In this document: positions 17,729 through 26,129 of the stretch, one piece after another
Layout: each line of letters begins with the position of its first letter
Numbering within the stretch: position 1 is the stretch's first letter
Assembly: GCF_014779765.1 (NCBI RefSeq)
Contig: NZ_JACXZA010000002.1
Location: forward strand, 62,001-126,000
Reading direction: 5' to 3'
DNA from: Paenibacillus terricola
GTDB taxonomy: Bacteria > Bacillota > Bacilli > Paenibacillales > Paenibacillaceae
DNA length: 64,000 bases
The notes under the pieces: model-generated
Databases searched by the model: none
Told to the model about the DNA's origin: nothing
Seen by the model: the letters and a program-made list of their open reading frames with translations, nothing else
Made by a program: the position numbers and the translations under genes

Positions 17729-18790
17729 TCACAGAAGGTCTCGATCTCGTTCCATAATATTTTTCACGTGGCTCGGCCATTTCGAATTTGCAGGGCAATA
17801 TTTTTTCGCCACTTTCTCGATGGTCGTATAGCCCTTATCTATGTATTTGCTCGCGATCAGTTGTCCGAATTTAAGCACGCAATCTGCTTTTGTCTTAAAG
17901 CTGAGTCCCTTGTTGTACCCGTTGCCGTCGATTGCGTTGAGACCGAACAAATTGTTCTTTCTCGTAGCCAGCTTACTGCTGCCGTTCCCGCTCTCGAGCT
18001 TCATGACCGCGATGGTGAAAAACGCGTTGATGCCATACTCGTCTTCGATACGTAAAATCGCTTTTTCCAAGCCTTGGTCTTCCAGATCTGTTCCTTTCAA
18101 AATCGTCGCGATATGCTCGGTGGTTAGTCCTGAATCCGATTCTACCTTGGACGTCGGTTCGTTTACCTTTGTCTCTGTCTCTGTCTCTATCTCTGTCTCC
18201 GTCTCGACCGCTAGTGTCTTAACTTCCTTCACGGCTTTCAGGAGCTGCTTGGCTATCTTCTCATCCTTATTGATTGGCTTGGCGTACCCGCCATGCACGT
18301 ACCCTCCGTCTTTTAAACGAAGCCAACCGTTCTCGGTTACAGAAGATACTTCCAGAACCGTCCCTTTTGTCACGGTGTTGATGATTTTGGATTCGCTATA
18401 CGCGTTTACTCTAACGTTAAGATAATCTGCCGTCGTTTCATATGTAGAAACAGTTGACGGAGATTTGTACTCTTGTTTCGCTGTGGCTGGAGGAGATTGC
18501 TCCGGCACTTTGATCTCGGGCTGATCTATTGGATTATTAGGGGTGGGGTCCGCCTGCTCTTGAAGGGGAGCCTTCAGGAGACTCAGCGGTAACTGAACGG
18601 CAGGAAGCAACGGTATTGAGAGCAACGGTGCGGGTTGTACCGATTGATTCGTTTCCATAACCCGGATTTCGTCATTCTGAGCGGCTACCGCAAAAGGATT
18701 CGAGAAGACTCCGAAATATAGGCCGACTGTAAAAGCAACGACAGCAGTTATAAAATACGGAATAAGTGTTTGACGGTTTTCTTTGTTCAC
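17729..18790 (-). CDS. Membrane-anchored SH3b and glucosaminidase-domain protein
   Basis: A 353-residue cell-envelope protein. An N-terminal signal or anchor helix ('LIPYFITAVVAFTVGLYFGV') leads to a Pro-rich linker, an SH3b wall-binding domain ('DYLNVRVNAYSESKIINTV', about 123-178), an acidic low-complexity stretch ('ETETEIETETETK') and a C-terminal glucosaminidase-type domain (about 225-353) with 'VMKLESGNGSSKLATRKNN' holding the probable catalytic Glu. It should cleave or remodel peptidoglycan. The start is GTG 18790 with TAGGAGTGG 8 bases upstream. It is alone and convergent with the HxlR gene. Confidence 0.88.
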   Translation of the reverse strand: MNKENRQTLIPYFITAVVAFTVGLYFGVFSNPFAVAAQNDEIRVMETNQSVQPAPLLSIPLLPAVQLPLSLLKAPLQEQADPTPNNPIDQPEIKVPEQSPPATAKQEYKSPSTVSTYETTADYLNVRVNAYSESKIINTVTKGTVLEVSSVTENGWLRLKDGGYVHGGYAKPINKDEKIAKQLLKAVKEVKTLAVETETEIETETETKVNEPTSKVESDSGLTTEHIATILKGTDLEDQGLEKAILRIEDEYGINAFFTIAVMKLESGNGSSKLATRKNNLFGLNAIDGNGYNKGLSFKTKADCVLKFGQLIASKYIDKGYTTIEKVAKKYCPANSKWPSHVKNIMERDRDLL

Positions 18791-19291
18791 GAATATCCAC
18801 TCCTAATCGTAATGGGGATAATGCGGATCGCAATAAATCGAATGATCCCAACGATCAATTGGACAGCGTAACACGTTGACATGCCCTCGACTGATTGGTG
18901 AATCTTAGGGCCGTACAAGTTAAACCGATTGTAACGAATGATTGGCGAAAACCTTGTCAAACGATCTGAATTCCAGGCTTGTAAATTTGTCGGATTCCAC
19001 ACAAATATCCGCGTTGGACGCGGATACGAGCGATTTTTATTGACTATGAGAAATTCTTAACTTACCCGAGCCAAGCTAAGTACGCTAAATAATTCGAATT
19101 CGAAGAAGAGGCCGTGGAAATTTCCATGGCCTCTTCGCAGTATTCAGATTCGTTGGTATCCTAGGATTTAGATATTCATACATAAATATGGAATCTTATA
19201 GTAAGATTATGTTATGACCAGGCAGACATAGTGAATTTGGATGAAGTCGGGAGTCGTTGAGAAGGAACATTATAATGAAGGAGGAATTAAT
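18791..19291. other. Intergenic region with a perfect long hairpin
   Basis: About 500 bases at the left border of the AT-rich gene array. At 19105-19136 a nearly loop-less inverted repeat (arms GAAGAGGCCGTGGAAA and TTTCCATGGCCTCTTC, one G-T wobble) lies far from either flanking coding region. No gene was seen. Confidence 0.5.
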
Positions 19292-19600
19292 TTGAAAACA
19301 TATGGATTAGTTTTTCTGATAACAGGGATTGTACTAATCGCCTTGAGTGGTTTAGAGAAAATCATAATTTACACATCTCTAAGCAATCGAGCAGGTGATT
19401 ATCAGGGCTTAAAATTTATAATGCCAAACGAAATTTGGAACATACCTACACTGACATTTATATTTGGAATAGTGCTCATCATTATTGGACTGATTATGCC
19501 ATTATGGAAAAAAGTCGTTAATCCTTTTGGAATGATTAGAGAAGCAAATAAAGAATTTGAAACGAAGTATGGGTTCAATAAGGATAATAAGGAGCAATGA
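19292..19600 (+). CDS. Small two-helix membrane protein, unknown function
   Basis: A 102-residue protein with two clear transmembrane helices ('YGLVFLITGIVLIALSGL' and 'LTFIFGIVLIIIGLIMPLW') and a charged C-terminal tail. TTG 19292 is chosen because GAAGGAGGA at 19277-19285 sits 6 bases upstream; the earlier in-frame ATG at 19241 lacks a site. I do not recognise the family. It is the first gene of the AT-rich array. Confidence 0.7.
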   Translation: MKTYGLVFLITGIVLIALSGLEKIIIYTSLSNRAGDYQGLKFIMPNEIWNIPTLTFIFGIVLIIIGLIMPLWKKVVNPFGMIREANKEFETKYGFNKDNKEQ

Positions 19601-19672
19601 GATTTTGAAGATTGTGAATACAATGACTTTCGGAATAATGCCGAAGATAAGACTTAAAGGAGTTATAAGGAA

Positions 19673-20059
19673 ATGAAAGGAACAGATCTAAAATACTTAT
19701 CTAAGATTATCTGGATAGAAGCAGAAGTATGGGCTGAGGGGCAATGGGATATTGAGGATGTAAATACGGATGTTATTGTGACCTTTTCAAATCGGATGAA
19801 ATGGATAGCGAGCTTCTTTACATACAAATATATTCAAACAAGGAGTAACGAAAATAAGAGTTCTGGAGAATGCATGAATGGAGCTTATTTTTGGTCAAGT
19901 GATATGGTTCTCATAGATATTGGAAGCAAGGAGAGAATTCTTGAAGTAATACATTATTTAATTGAAACAGACAAGTTTCAAGTTGTGTTTAAGAGATATT
20001 CCGACGTTGATCCAGAAGAGGGTGAGTTTTATCCAATCGGATTTTTTGATAACAAATGA
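19673..20059 (+). CDS. Hypothetical cytoplasmic protein
   Basis: A 128-residue acidic protein with no membrane segment or motif that I recognise. The start is ATG 19673 with AAAGGAG 10-16 bases upstream. Its size, acidity and isolation among unrelated small genes recall immunity-type proteins of polymorphic toxins, but that is only a guess from context. Confidence 0.65.
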   Translation: MKGTDLKYLSKIIWIEAEVWAEGQWDIEDVNTDVIVTFSNRMKWIASFFTYKYIQTRSNENKSSGECMNGAYFWSSDMVLIDIGSKERILEVIHYLIETDKFQVVFKRYSDVDPEEGEFYPIGFFDNK

Positions 20060-20078
20060 TATTAAATACGATATCACA

Positions 20079-20107
20079 CGCATCGGGCCACCCGGCCCTC
20101 GGTTCGG
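20079..20107 (+). repeat. Spacer hairpin repeat, copy 1 of 2
   Basis: The stretch starts CGCATCGGGC and contains GCCCTCGGT; GGGCC/GGCCC form a hairpin. A near-identical block recurs at 23372-23400. Both sit upstream of small genes in the AT-rich array and are far richer in GC than their surroundings. Confidence 0.6.
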
Positions 20108-20257
20108 AAAAGGCAATTGATGATACGGTGGAAAGCGAGTCGACTCCGAACTGGTTATGTTCATAGATCCCGTTTGTGCCCTTAAGTGTGAGTTCTAAGA
20201 TAATTGAGATCAGTGACGGAGAGGACATTACGGAAGAGTGGAGAGAATGGTAATAAG

Positions 20258-20755
20258 ATGCCCACGGTGAATTTGTTAAGGTTTACTCGAAATAAGCTAA
20301 TTATTTCATTTGTTTTGTTAATTGTAGTTGTCGGGATATACTTCATTCTGAATCGAACGATTGTAATTGATCGAACCGACCAAGTATTAGGAGATTATGA
20401 TTTCCCCACCGTAACAACACCCGATATTGAATTATTGGCAGAAGGCACAGGAAAACAGATTATTAATGCTGAAAAGGTTTCCACAAAAATAAGAATACTA
20501 AGTATCATGTATAATGACACTTCCGAAGATATCGTTGTAGGGAGTGAAATCGAGGCTCGTGAAAGTTTTGTAGCGTTCAAATATAGACAAGTGAGTAAAA
20601 GGCACAGCTGGCCTTTTATCCCGGGAAAAGCCTTGTACGGCACGGGTACGAGCTATAAACATATTAAAAAAGGTGAGCAACGGAAATTGTTTTTGAGATT
20701 CAATAAAGAAAGAAATGAATATTGGATAATGCCAGATGAGATGGTAAAGCAATGA
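20258..20755 (+). CDS. Membrane-anchored hypothetical protein
   Basis: A 165-residue protein with an N-terminal transmembrane helix ('LIISFVLLIVVVGIYFIL', about residues 12-29) and a soluble extracytoplasmic domain of mixed composition. I place the start at ATG 20258 (weak GGAGAG 12 bases upstream); an in-frame start at 20204 has no site. No family recognised. Confidence 0.62.
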   Translation: MPTVNLLRFTRNKLIISFVLLIVVVGIYFILNRTIVIDRTDQVLGDYDFPTVTTPDIELLAEGTGKQIINAEKVSTKIRILSIMYNDTSEDIVVGSEIEARESFVAFKYRQVSKRHSWPFIPGKALYGTGTSYKHIKKGEQRKLFLRFNKERNEYWIMPDEMVKQ

Positions 20756-20814
20756 GGATCTGACTGGTTTAATGGTTCGTAACGTTCAGTGAACGAAATC
20801 TAGAGGTGACACGA

Positions 20815-21234
20815 ATGAAAAACTCGATTCTTTCATTAGTATTCATTGCTATCTTAATAACCATGTTCGGATGTTCAGATAAGAGTCATGATAATAGTCC
20901 GGCTATAACGAAAGAATATCTAAAACAGAATGCAAAAAGCGGGTTGACTGAAACCGAAATAACGGATTTGTTTGGAGAACCTACGCTTAACGAATATGGC
21001 GATGGGAGCTTTGTCTGGATTTACGATGAGGCAATGAATAATTTCACGTATAAACCAGATATTCAAAAAGTTGAGTTTGATGAGATTAAGAAGGGGAATA
21101 TAAAATATCAATTATACATAAATGTTGTAGACAAAAAGGCGATCATGTTCTCATATTTCTATAGAGGCGACAATAATGAAGTGTGGAATTATGAGATTAC
21201 GGCTAATGGATCAAATGATAGACAAGCAAGTTAA
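20815..21234 (+). CDS. Small lipoprotein with a BamE/SmpA-like segment
   Basis: A 139-residue predicted lipoprotein. A signal peptide ends in the lipobox 'MFGC', so Cys20 or nearby would carry lipid. The segment 'KSGLTETEITDLFGEPTLNEYG' region (about 42-64) follows the pattern of SmpA/OmlA-type domains, in which a helix-turn leads to 'lfGeP'. AGAGGTG lies 6 bases upstream of ATG 20815. Function unknown; the similarity is a pattern only. Confidence 0.7.
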   Translation: MKNSILSLVFIAILITMFGCSDKSHDNSPAITKEYLKQNAKSGLTETEITDLFGEPTLNEYGDGSFVWIYDEAMNNFTYKPDIQKVEFDEIKKGNIKYQLYINVVDKKAIMFSYFYRGDNNEVWNYEITANGSNDRQAS

Positions 21235-21261
21235 TCGATTTTGATTATGGGGGGATTAGGT

Positions 21262-21822
21262 GTGGGAACTGTATACGATTCAATCCAGCCAGATCATGAA
21301 CAATTTATTAAAGAACAAAAAATGTTTTTTGTTGGTTCAGCTGCAGCTACGGGTCATGTTAATATCTCCCCTAAAGGACATGATGTCTTCCGCATCCTAT
21401 CGCCTAATAAAGTTGCCTATCTTGACTTGACTGGAAGCGGTAATGAAACAAGTGCTCATATTACGGAAAGTAATCGGCTAACCTTTATGTTTATGTCCTT
21501 TCAAGGAAAACCATTAATACTAAGGCTGTATGGAAACGGAAGAGTAGTATTGCCGAACACGGAAGAATGGAATAAACTTGTAACTCACTTCGAATTGATG
21601 CCTGGCTATAGGCAAATCATTGTCTCTGATATCGAAATCGTAAAAACATCATGTGGATTTAGTGTGCCTCTATACTCTTTCGAAGGTGAGAGAGATGTAT
21701 TGTTGAAGTGGGCAGTTAATAAAGGAGAAGAGAAATTAATTGAATATAGAAAGAACAAGAATTCATTAAGTATGGACGGAATCATGACACCTCTTGGAGT
21801 TTCTCTTGCTGAGGATGAATGA
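21262..21822 (+). CDS. Pyridoxamine 5'-phosphate oxidase-family protein
   Basis: A 186-residue flavin-binding split-barrel protein. Conserved blocks of the family annotated 'pyridoxamine 5-phosphate oxidase family protein' are clear: 'GHVNISPKGHDVFRIL', 'AYLDLTGSGNETSAHI' and 'LILRLYGNGRVV'. GTG 21262 is chosen because GGGGGG lies 7 bases upstream and the resulting N-terminus 'MGTVYDSIQPDHEQFI' matches that of homologues; an earlier TTG at 21241 does not. It probably binds FMN or F420-like cofactors; the substrate is unknown. Confidence 0.85.
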   Translation: MGTVYDSIQPDHEQFIKEQKMFFVGSAAATGHVNISPKGHDVFRILSPNKVAYLDLTGSGNETSAHITESNRLTFMFMSFQGKPLILRLYGNGRVVLPNTEEWNKLVTHFELMPGYRQIIVSDIEIVKTSCGFSVPLYSFEGERDVLLKWAVNKGEEKLIEYRKNKNSLSMDGIMTPLGVSLAEDE

Positions 21823-21885
21823 ATTAATATATTAATATTCAGGACGTGAATAATAGATTGTTTGTGTGATTTTTTGTGATCGGAG

Positions 21886-21920
21886 GAAGAGCAGCGAGAC
21901 TACATGGCTGCTCTTCTCTT
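21886..21920 (+). terminator. Probable terminator hairpin
   Basis: Ten-base perfect arms GAAGAGCAGC and GCTGCTCTTC with an 11-base loop and a moderate T-rich tail, 63 bases after the preceding stop. Confidence 0.65.
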
Positions 21921-21986
21921 TGTTTGATGAAGTCAGACCTGTAGAGGGCAGCTTATTATGCCATCTGATCGTGATGGAGAATCAAT

Positions 21987-22475
21987 TCACAATCTTGCAT
22001 GTCGCATCCTGCTTTTCCTGATGATTCGCTGCTTCGAACCGTTTACGCCTGTAGAGGTCTGATTAATCGTTGGAATCGTTCCGTCGGCATTATAGTTGAA
22101 CTTCTCGATGGCCACTGAACGTCGGTAATCTGCTCCTGTCGGCAGTGCGCCTGTGTGATAAATGAAGTAAGGTTGACCTTTGAATTCAATAATAGCTTGG
22201 TGATTCGTGCCACTTGTGCCTGTAGGCTGCATGATTACACCGCGATACGTCCAAGGACCCGTTGGACTTGAACTCGTAGCGTAAGAGATCGACTCTGGCC
22301 AACCGGACGCATAGGACAAATAATAGATGACATTGCGCTTATGCAGCCAAGGCGCTTCTGTAAATTTTCGTTTATGTTGTGAAGTCGGTGATCTTTCCTG
22401 AAAGCTTCTCCACTCTTCGTAGGACTCATAGGCAGCTAATAGATATGGGCAACGAATGCGGATAACAAATAACAT
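21987..22475 (-). pseudogene. GH43 glycosidase remnant
   Basis: A 162-codon fragment on the minus strand. The middle ('TEAPWLHKRNVIYYLSYASG', 'SISYATSSSPTGPWTYRG', 'GTNHQAIIEFKGQPYFIYH') is the second half of a GH43 beta-xylosidase/arabinofuranosidase propeller. The first half with the catalytic base Asp and the usual signal sequence is missing, and the C-terminus ends abruptly. It is the only minus-strand coding trace in this array and is richer in GC than its neighbours, so it is probably debris left by an insertion or replacement. Confidence 0.8.
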
Positions 22476-22863
22476 CCCCCTTACCCCAGAAAATGCTATT
22501 AGGTGTGATCTGTGTAATATGACACGCTAACGAATCGTTGATCCTATTGTCTGCAAAATACTCTGACGTGGTTAAAATGAGGACTAATAGAGTATCCTCC
22601 AATGTTCGTTAAGTGATGGCAGCTGCTTGAAATCGGAAATTAGAGCTCATTAGGTTCGTTAGGGTTCTAGGAACTAGAAAATAATATAAAATTATGGTTT
22701 GATATAGTAAAATATTGTTATGATTCTTATTTATGAGAAAGCTCATTTCTATAAGCTGTGAGGCGAATGAAGTTTCATTGGATGGTAGGTAGTTGTAGGA
22801 AATCAGAGAAATTCAATAAAACAGTATTTATAGAAATAAACAATGAAACCAGGAGGGAATAAT
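22476..22863. other. AT-rich intergenic spacer
   Basis: About 390 bases. It contains two GTTCGTTA motifs (near 22610 and 22653) but no gene or hairpin I could defend. Confidence 0.4.
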
Positions 22864-23253
22864 TTGTATAATAACTTCATTATTAATACTACTGTATCTG
22901 GAATTACCGTAGCCGATCTAGACATTGCTATTGAATGGTATAGTAAACACCTAGGTATGAAACTCTTAGCGAGAAACCCGTATTTTGCAACGATGCAGGT
23001 ATCCCCTGGTCAAATAGTCTTTTTAAGAAATAATCAAAATGAGAAAGATAGAAAAATACAAATCTTATGTACCGATTTATGTTTTGTAGTTACAGAGATT
23101 GAAGAATTATATAATCAACTAAAGAATAATTCTGTTCGTGTAACTGATTTAGAAGTGAATGATGAAGATATGAATTGGAAGTGGTTTTATTTCTATGATC
23201 CTGATGGTAACTGTATTAATGTTTGGACAGGGACATCGGGCTGGACTAGATAA
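22864..23253 (+). CDS. VOC/glyoxalase-fold protein
   Basis: A 129-residue vicinal-oxygen-chelate protein with the paired beta-alpha-beta-beta-beta units ('SGITVADLDIAIEWYSKHLG' and 'YFYDPDGNCINVW'). TTG 22864 is chosen because AGGAGGG lies 6 bases upstream; ATG 22843 precedes the ribosome site. Such proteins act as small enzymes, resistance determinants or binding proteins. The metal ligands cannot be assigned with confidence. It is unrelated at the sequence level to the VOC gene at 26130 beyond the fold signature. Confidence 0.85.
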   Translation: MYNNFIINTTVSGITVADLDIAIEWYSKHLGMKLLARNPYFATMQVSPGQIVFLRNNQNEKDRKIQILCTDLCFVVTEIEELYNQLKNNSVRVTDLEVNDEDMNWKWFYFYDPDGNCINVWTGTSGWTR

Positions 23254-23371
23254 GTGGCACTGGGTTTACGGACCTAATGATCAGTAACAATCTCATATTC
23301 GAAGTGAATAGTTGAGGATTAATGAGTACCAGTTGTTCTGGAGTTGCTGACATCCTATATCAACGTATTCG

Positions 23372-23400
23372 CGCATCGGGCTATACTGCCCTCGGTCGGG
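23372..23400 (+). repeat. Spacer hairpin repeat, copy 2 of 2
   Basis: Starts CGCATCGGGC and includes GCCCTCGGT like 20079-20107, with a variable loop (TATACT here, CACCCG there). It precedes the gene at 23469 by 69 bases. Confidence 0.6.
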
Positions 23401-23468
23401 CGGAGGTCTATAAATATAACAACTTAAGACAAATTATTTGCAATATACATAATTCAGGAGTTGGCCAT

Positions 23469-24053
23469 ATGCTTGTCGTTCACTGGTCTCCAGTTAATAA
23501 TTCAAAAAATATTTTAAAGAACGGTATAAATAAAGGCCGAAATGGAGTGTATTGCTTTCCCATTACAGGTCACGTCTCACTAGATAGATGGTGGATGAAA
23601 GCATTGAAGCGATTTAGAAAAGATGGCAAGCGATATAATGGTTTTATTTTCAGAGTAGGAGAACGGGATTTACCTGCCTACTTTGGACATTTTATGGGCG
23701 CTACCACAAATGATGAATTTGACAAGTCGATAAAAACACTAGAAGACCTTGGTAAAGAGATTCAAAATACGATAATATGGCGAATTGGTGAAAGTACTCT
23801 ACAGCATGCGGTTGAATGGCTAAGCAAAGATCATGATTTCATAAAACTAGGAAGAGAAGAACTCCAAAAAAGACCAACTCTATATAAGGATACACTAACC
23901 GATGCTGCGTTTATGGAATATATACTTGAGGATTACCAGATCGTATTAAACCAATCGATAGATTCAAACAGAATAATCCGTGTAATTCCACCAACAGAAG
24001 AGTTCGGTAGAGTATTATATAAGAACAAGAAACAGAGATATATTGAAGGATAG
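23469..24053 (+). CDS. Hypothetical protein, possible ADP-ribosyltransferase-like fold
   Basis: A 194-residue cytoplasmic protein. ATG 23469 follows AGGAG at 23456-23460; a longer frame from 23322 would run through the spacer repeat and is not used. The N-terminus 'HWSPVNNSKNILKNGI' followed by 'GVYCFP' has the layout 'H.S....ILk.Gi...GvY' seen at the start of DarT/KptA-like ADP-ribosyltransferase folds. The C-terminal end 'NRIIRVIPPTEEFGR' is also compatible. This is pattern-level evidence only; the family could be something else. Confidence 0.65.
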   Translation: MLVVHWSPVNNSKNILKNGINKGRNGVYCFPITGHVSLDRWWMKALKRFRKDGKRYNGFIFRVGERDLPAYFGHFMGATTNDEFDKSIKTLEDLGKEIQNTIIWRIGESTLQHAVEWLSKDHDFIKLGREELQKRPTLYKDTLTDAAFMEYILEDYQIVLNQSIDSNRIIRVIPPTEEFGRVLYKNKKQRYIEG

Positions 24054-24124
24054 TGTAAGGAAGGTAAGTGCTTCGGCTAAATTCGTCGAACCTGTGGCCG
24101 GCAGCCTGAAAAGAGGGAGTCAGT

Positions 24125-24736
24125 GTGGAATTATTAGAATATTGGAACCAATCGCATAGTCGACCGGAGAAAAAACCAAAATATGATGGTTGGCTAGATA
24201 AATACAAAGAGTATTTGATTGCTTGCAATGAACCAATCATTGATTTGGGCTGTGGACTGGGAAATAACACTTTGTATTTATTAGAACGAAATTATTGCGT
24301 AATTTCATGCGATTTATCCGAGGTTGCGCTAAGTAGATTACAATCTTTTATTCCTACGGCTGAAACTCGGCTATTTGATATGAGAGAAGGAATTCCATTT
24401 GATGATTCTAGTGTGAAGATAGTTATTGCAGATCTATCGTTACATTATTTCTCAGATGAAGACACCTTCAAAGTTCTTGAGGAACTCAACAGAGTGTTAG
24501 AAGTTGAAGGACTGTTAATCTGTAGAGTTAATTCAACTAAGAATTTGATAGACTCAGCCTGTTACTATCTGGATTCAGGTGGATTGCTACGAAGATACTT
24601 TGATGAAGTTCAAATAGATTATTTTTTTAATAATGAAAGATGGGAAAACATATATAAAGATGAATATATAATGACTAGATATTCAACCAATAAGGTTGTG
24701 TGGGAAATTTCGATGAAGAAGAAGTACTTCACTTAA
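24125..24736 (+). CDS. Class I SAM-dependent methyltransferase
   Basis: A 203-residue Rossmann-fold methyltransferase. Motif I 'IIDLGCGLGNNTLYLL' (about 38-53), motif II 'CDLSEVAL', the motif III region 'FDMREGIPFDDSS' and the post-I segment 'IVIADLSLHYFSDED' are typical of the Methyltransf_11/25 group. The start is GTG 24125 with AGAGGGAG upstream. The substrate is unknown; it stands alone among unrelated small genes. Confidence 0.87.
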   Translation: MELLEYWNQSHSRPEKKPKYDGWLDKYKEYLIACNEPIIDLGCGLGNNTLYLLERNYCVISCDLSEVALSRLQSFIPTAETRLFDMREGIPFDDSSVKIVIADLSLHYFSDEDTFKVLEELNRVLEVEGLLICRVNSTKNLIDSACYYLDSGGLLRRYFDEVQIDYFFNNERWENIYKDEYIMTRYSTNKVVWEISMKKKYFT

Positions 24737-24773
24737 CATGGCTTAACGTATAGGGACATCCTCCTCTTGTTCT

Positions 24774-24850
24774 GGTTATGTCCGTCGGCCCCGGTGCATT
24801 CTCCACTTAACCCAGTTAGGGTTCGTAAGTACAAAGACTTTATGTGAAAT
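24774..24850 (+). repeat. Homologous intergenic spacer, copy 1
   Basis: This spacer aligns with 25298-25377: shared blocks in order are GGTTAT, TCCGTCG, CTTAAYCCAGT, GTTCG, AAAGAC, TTAT and AAAT at nearly the same distances. It directly precedes the DUF4259 gene. Confidence 0.6.
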
Positions 24851-24903
24851 TCCCAAAGATCTAATAACAATGAACTCTAAAATGATATCGAGGATGTGCT
24901 TAT

Positions 24904-25296
24904 ATGGGAGCTTGGGGATATGGAAATCTTGAAAACGATACAGTTCTTGACTGGATTGCAGAACTCATTGAAACAGACGACATGAGCCTAATATCTGAGT
25001 CGATTGAATTTGTCGTTGAAGATGATGACATCGATGCAGATGTCGCATCAATAGCAATAGGTGCAATAGAAGTGTTGGCTGCTTTACAAGATAGGCGAGG
25101 AAATGAAGAATATGATGAGGAACTTAACGATTGGATCAATGAACATAAAGGTAAAGGAAAAAATCTATTACCTAGAGCTCAAAAAGCATTACAAAAAATA
25201 GTATTAGATTCAGAACTAAAGGATTTATGGGAAGAATCTGAAAGCTTTGAGGAATGGTTAAAGACAATTAAGGAGTTGGAAAGTAGATTAAACTAA
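24904..25296 (+). CDS. DUF4259 domain protein
   Basis: A 130-residue acidic protein whose N-terminus 'MGAWGYGNLENDTVLDWIAE' is the hallmark of DUF4259. The family is widespread as single genes in variable regions. Its biochemical role is unknown; it is often seen among immunity-like genes. The ribosome site is weak (GAGGATGTGC). Confidence 0.88.
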   Translation: MGAWGYGNLENDTVLDWIAELIETDDMSLISESIEFVVEDDDIDADVASIAIGAIEVLAALQDRRGNEEYDEELNDWINEHKGKGKNLLPRAQKALQKIVLDSELKDLWEESESFEEWLKTIKELESRLN

Positions 25297-25297
25297 A

Positions 25298-25377
25298 GGT
25301 TATAGCAGTCCGTCGAACTCGAGCTTCAAGCCCTTAATCCAGTGACAGTTCGAGAATAGAAAGACGTTATCAGAAAT
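25298..25377 (+). repeat. Homologous intergenic spacer, copy 2
   Basis: The partner of 24774-24850. It lies between the DUF4259 gene and the membrane protein gene at 25414. A weaker echo (TCGTCGAACCTGTGGC) is found upstream of the methyltransferase at about 24087. Confidence 0.6.
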
Positions 25378-25413
25378 GATTAAAACCTTAAAAACCAAAA
25401 GGAAAAATTACAA

Positions 25414-26004
25414 ATGAAATGTTACTATCATGATCAATATGATGGTGAGAGAATATGTGGTTTATGTAAAAAATCATTATGTGATCGTTGTATCAATCCT
25501 GAAGACGGCTATTGTTGGTCATGTTCTTATGATTTTCATGCAGGAATACATCAAGAAAAAAATGATGATAAGATTGCAATAAAACGAATTAATGAATATT
25601 TGTATTGTTTTCTGATTTATGAATTTAGTTATCTACTTTTATCTTCTATGGTTGGAAGGTTAAGTCCGATATTGTTTGTCTTTGAAGCTCCTTACATATT
25701 AATTGTTGGTATACCGATTTCAATATTAATAGAATGGGTTACTGAAACTAAAATGGGTAGAAACAAGTATTCAGTAAAGTGCATTTTTGGATTTGCATTA
25801 TATTTATTGTCGGCGCTTTTGTGTACAAGTGTTATTTTTGGATTGAATGATTTTAGAAATTATTTGATATTAACAATATCTGTTTCTTTATCTATATTTT
25901 TTATTTTAAGAATATTTAGAAGCAATGGTCAACGATCGATAATATTTGTTTCAATTTTTGGATACTTAACGCTAATACTTCTAAACCTTCTAACGATAAA
26001 TTAA
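25414..26004 (+). CDS. Membrane protein with N-terminal zinc-binding Cys cluster
   Basis: A 196-residue protein. The first 40 residues contain a B-box-like metal site ('CYYHDQ', 'CGLCKKSLCDRC', 'CWSC'). This is followed by four or five transmembrane helices in a very AT-rich coding sequence. Such B-box/membrane fusions are common in Firmicutes but of unknown function. The start ATG 25414 has only AAAGGAAAAA upstream. Confidence 0.72.
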   Translation: MKCYYHDQYDGERICGLCKKSLCDRCINPEDGYCWSCSYDFHAGIHQEKNDDKIAIKRINEYLYCFLIYEFSYLLLSSMVGRLSPILFVFEAPYILIVGIPISILIEWVTETKMGRNKYSVKCIFGFALYLLSALLCTSVIFGLNDFRNYLILTISVSLSIFFILRIFRSNGQRSIIFVSIFGYLTLILLNLLTIN

Positions 26005-26129
26005 ACCAACTGGATTAAACTTGATAAAGGATTTGTATTGTACTCAATTTAGACAATGACTTCGGATAAACCAGCTACTCAAGGCAAATCGATAGAGTTG
26101 ATTATTAAATAAAACGGAGGTAATTAAAA

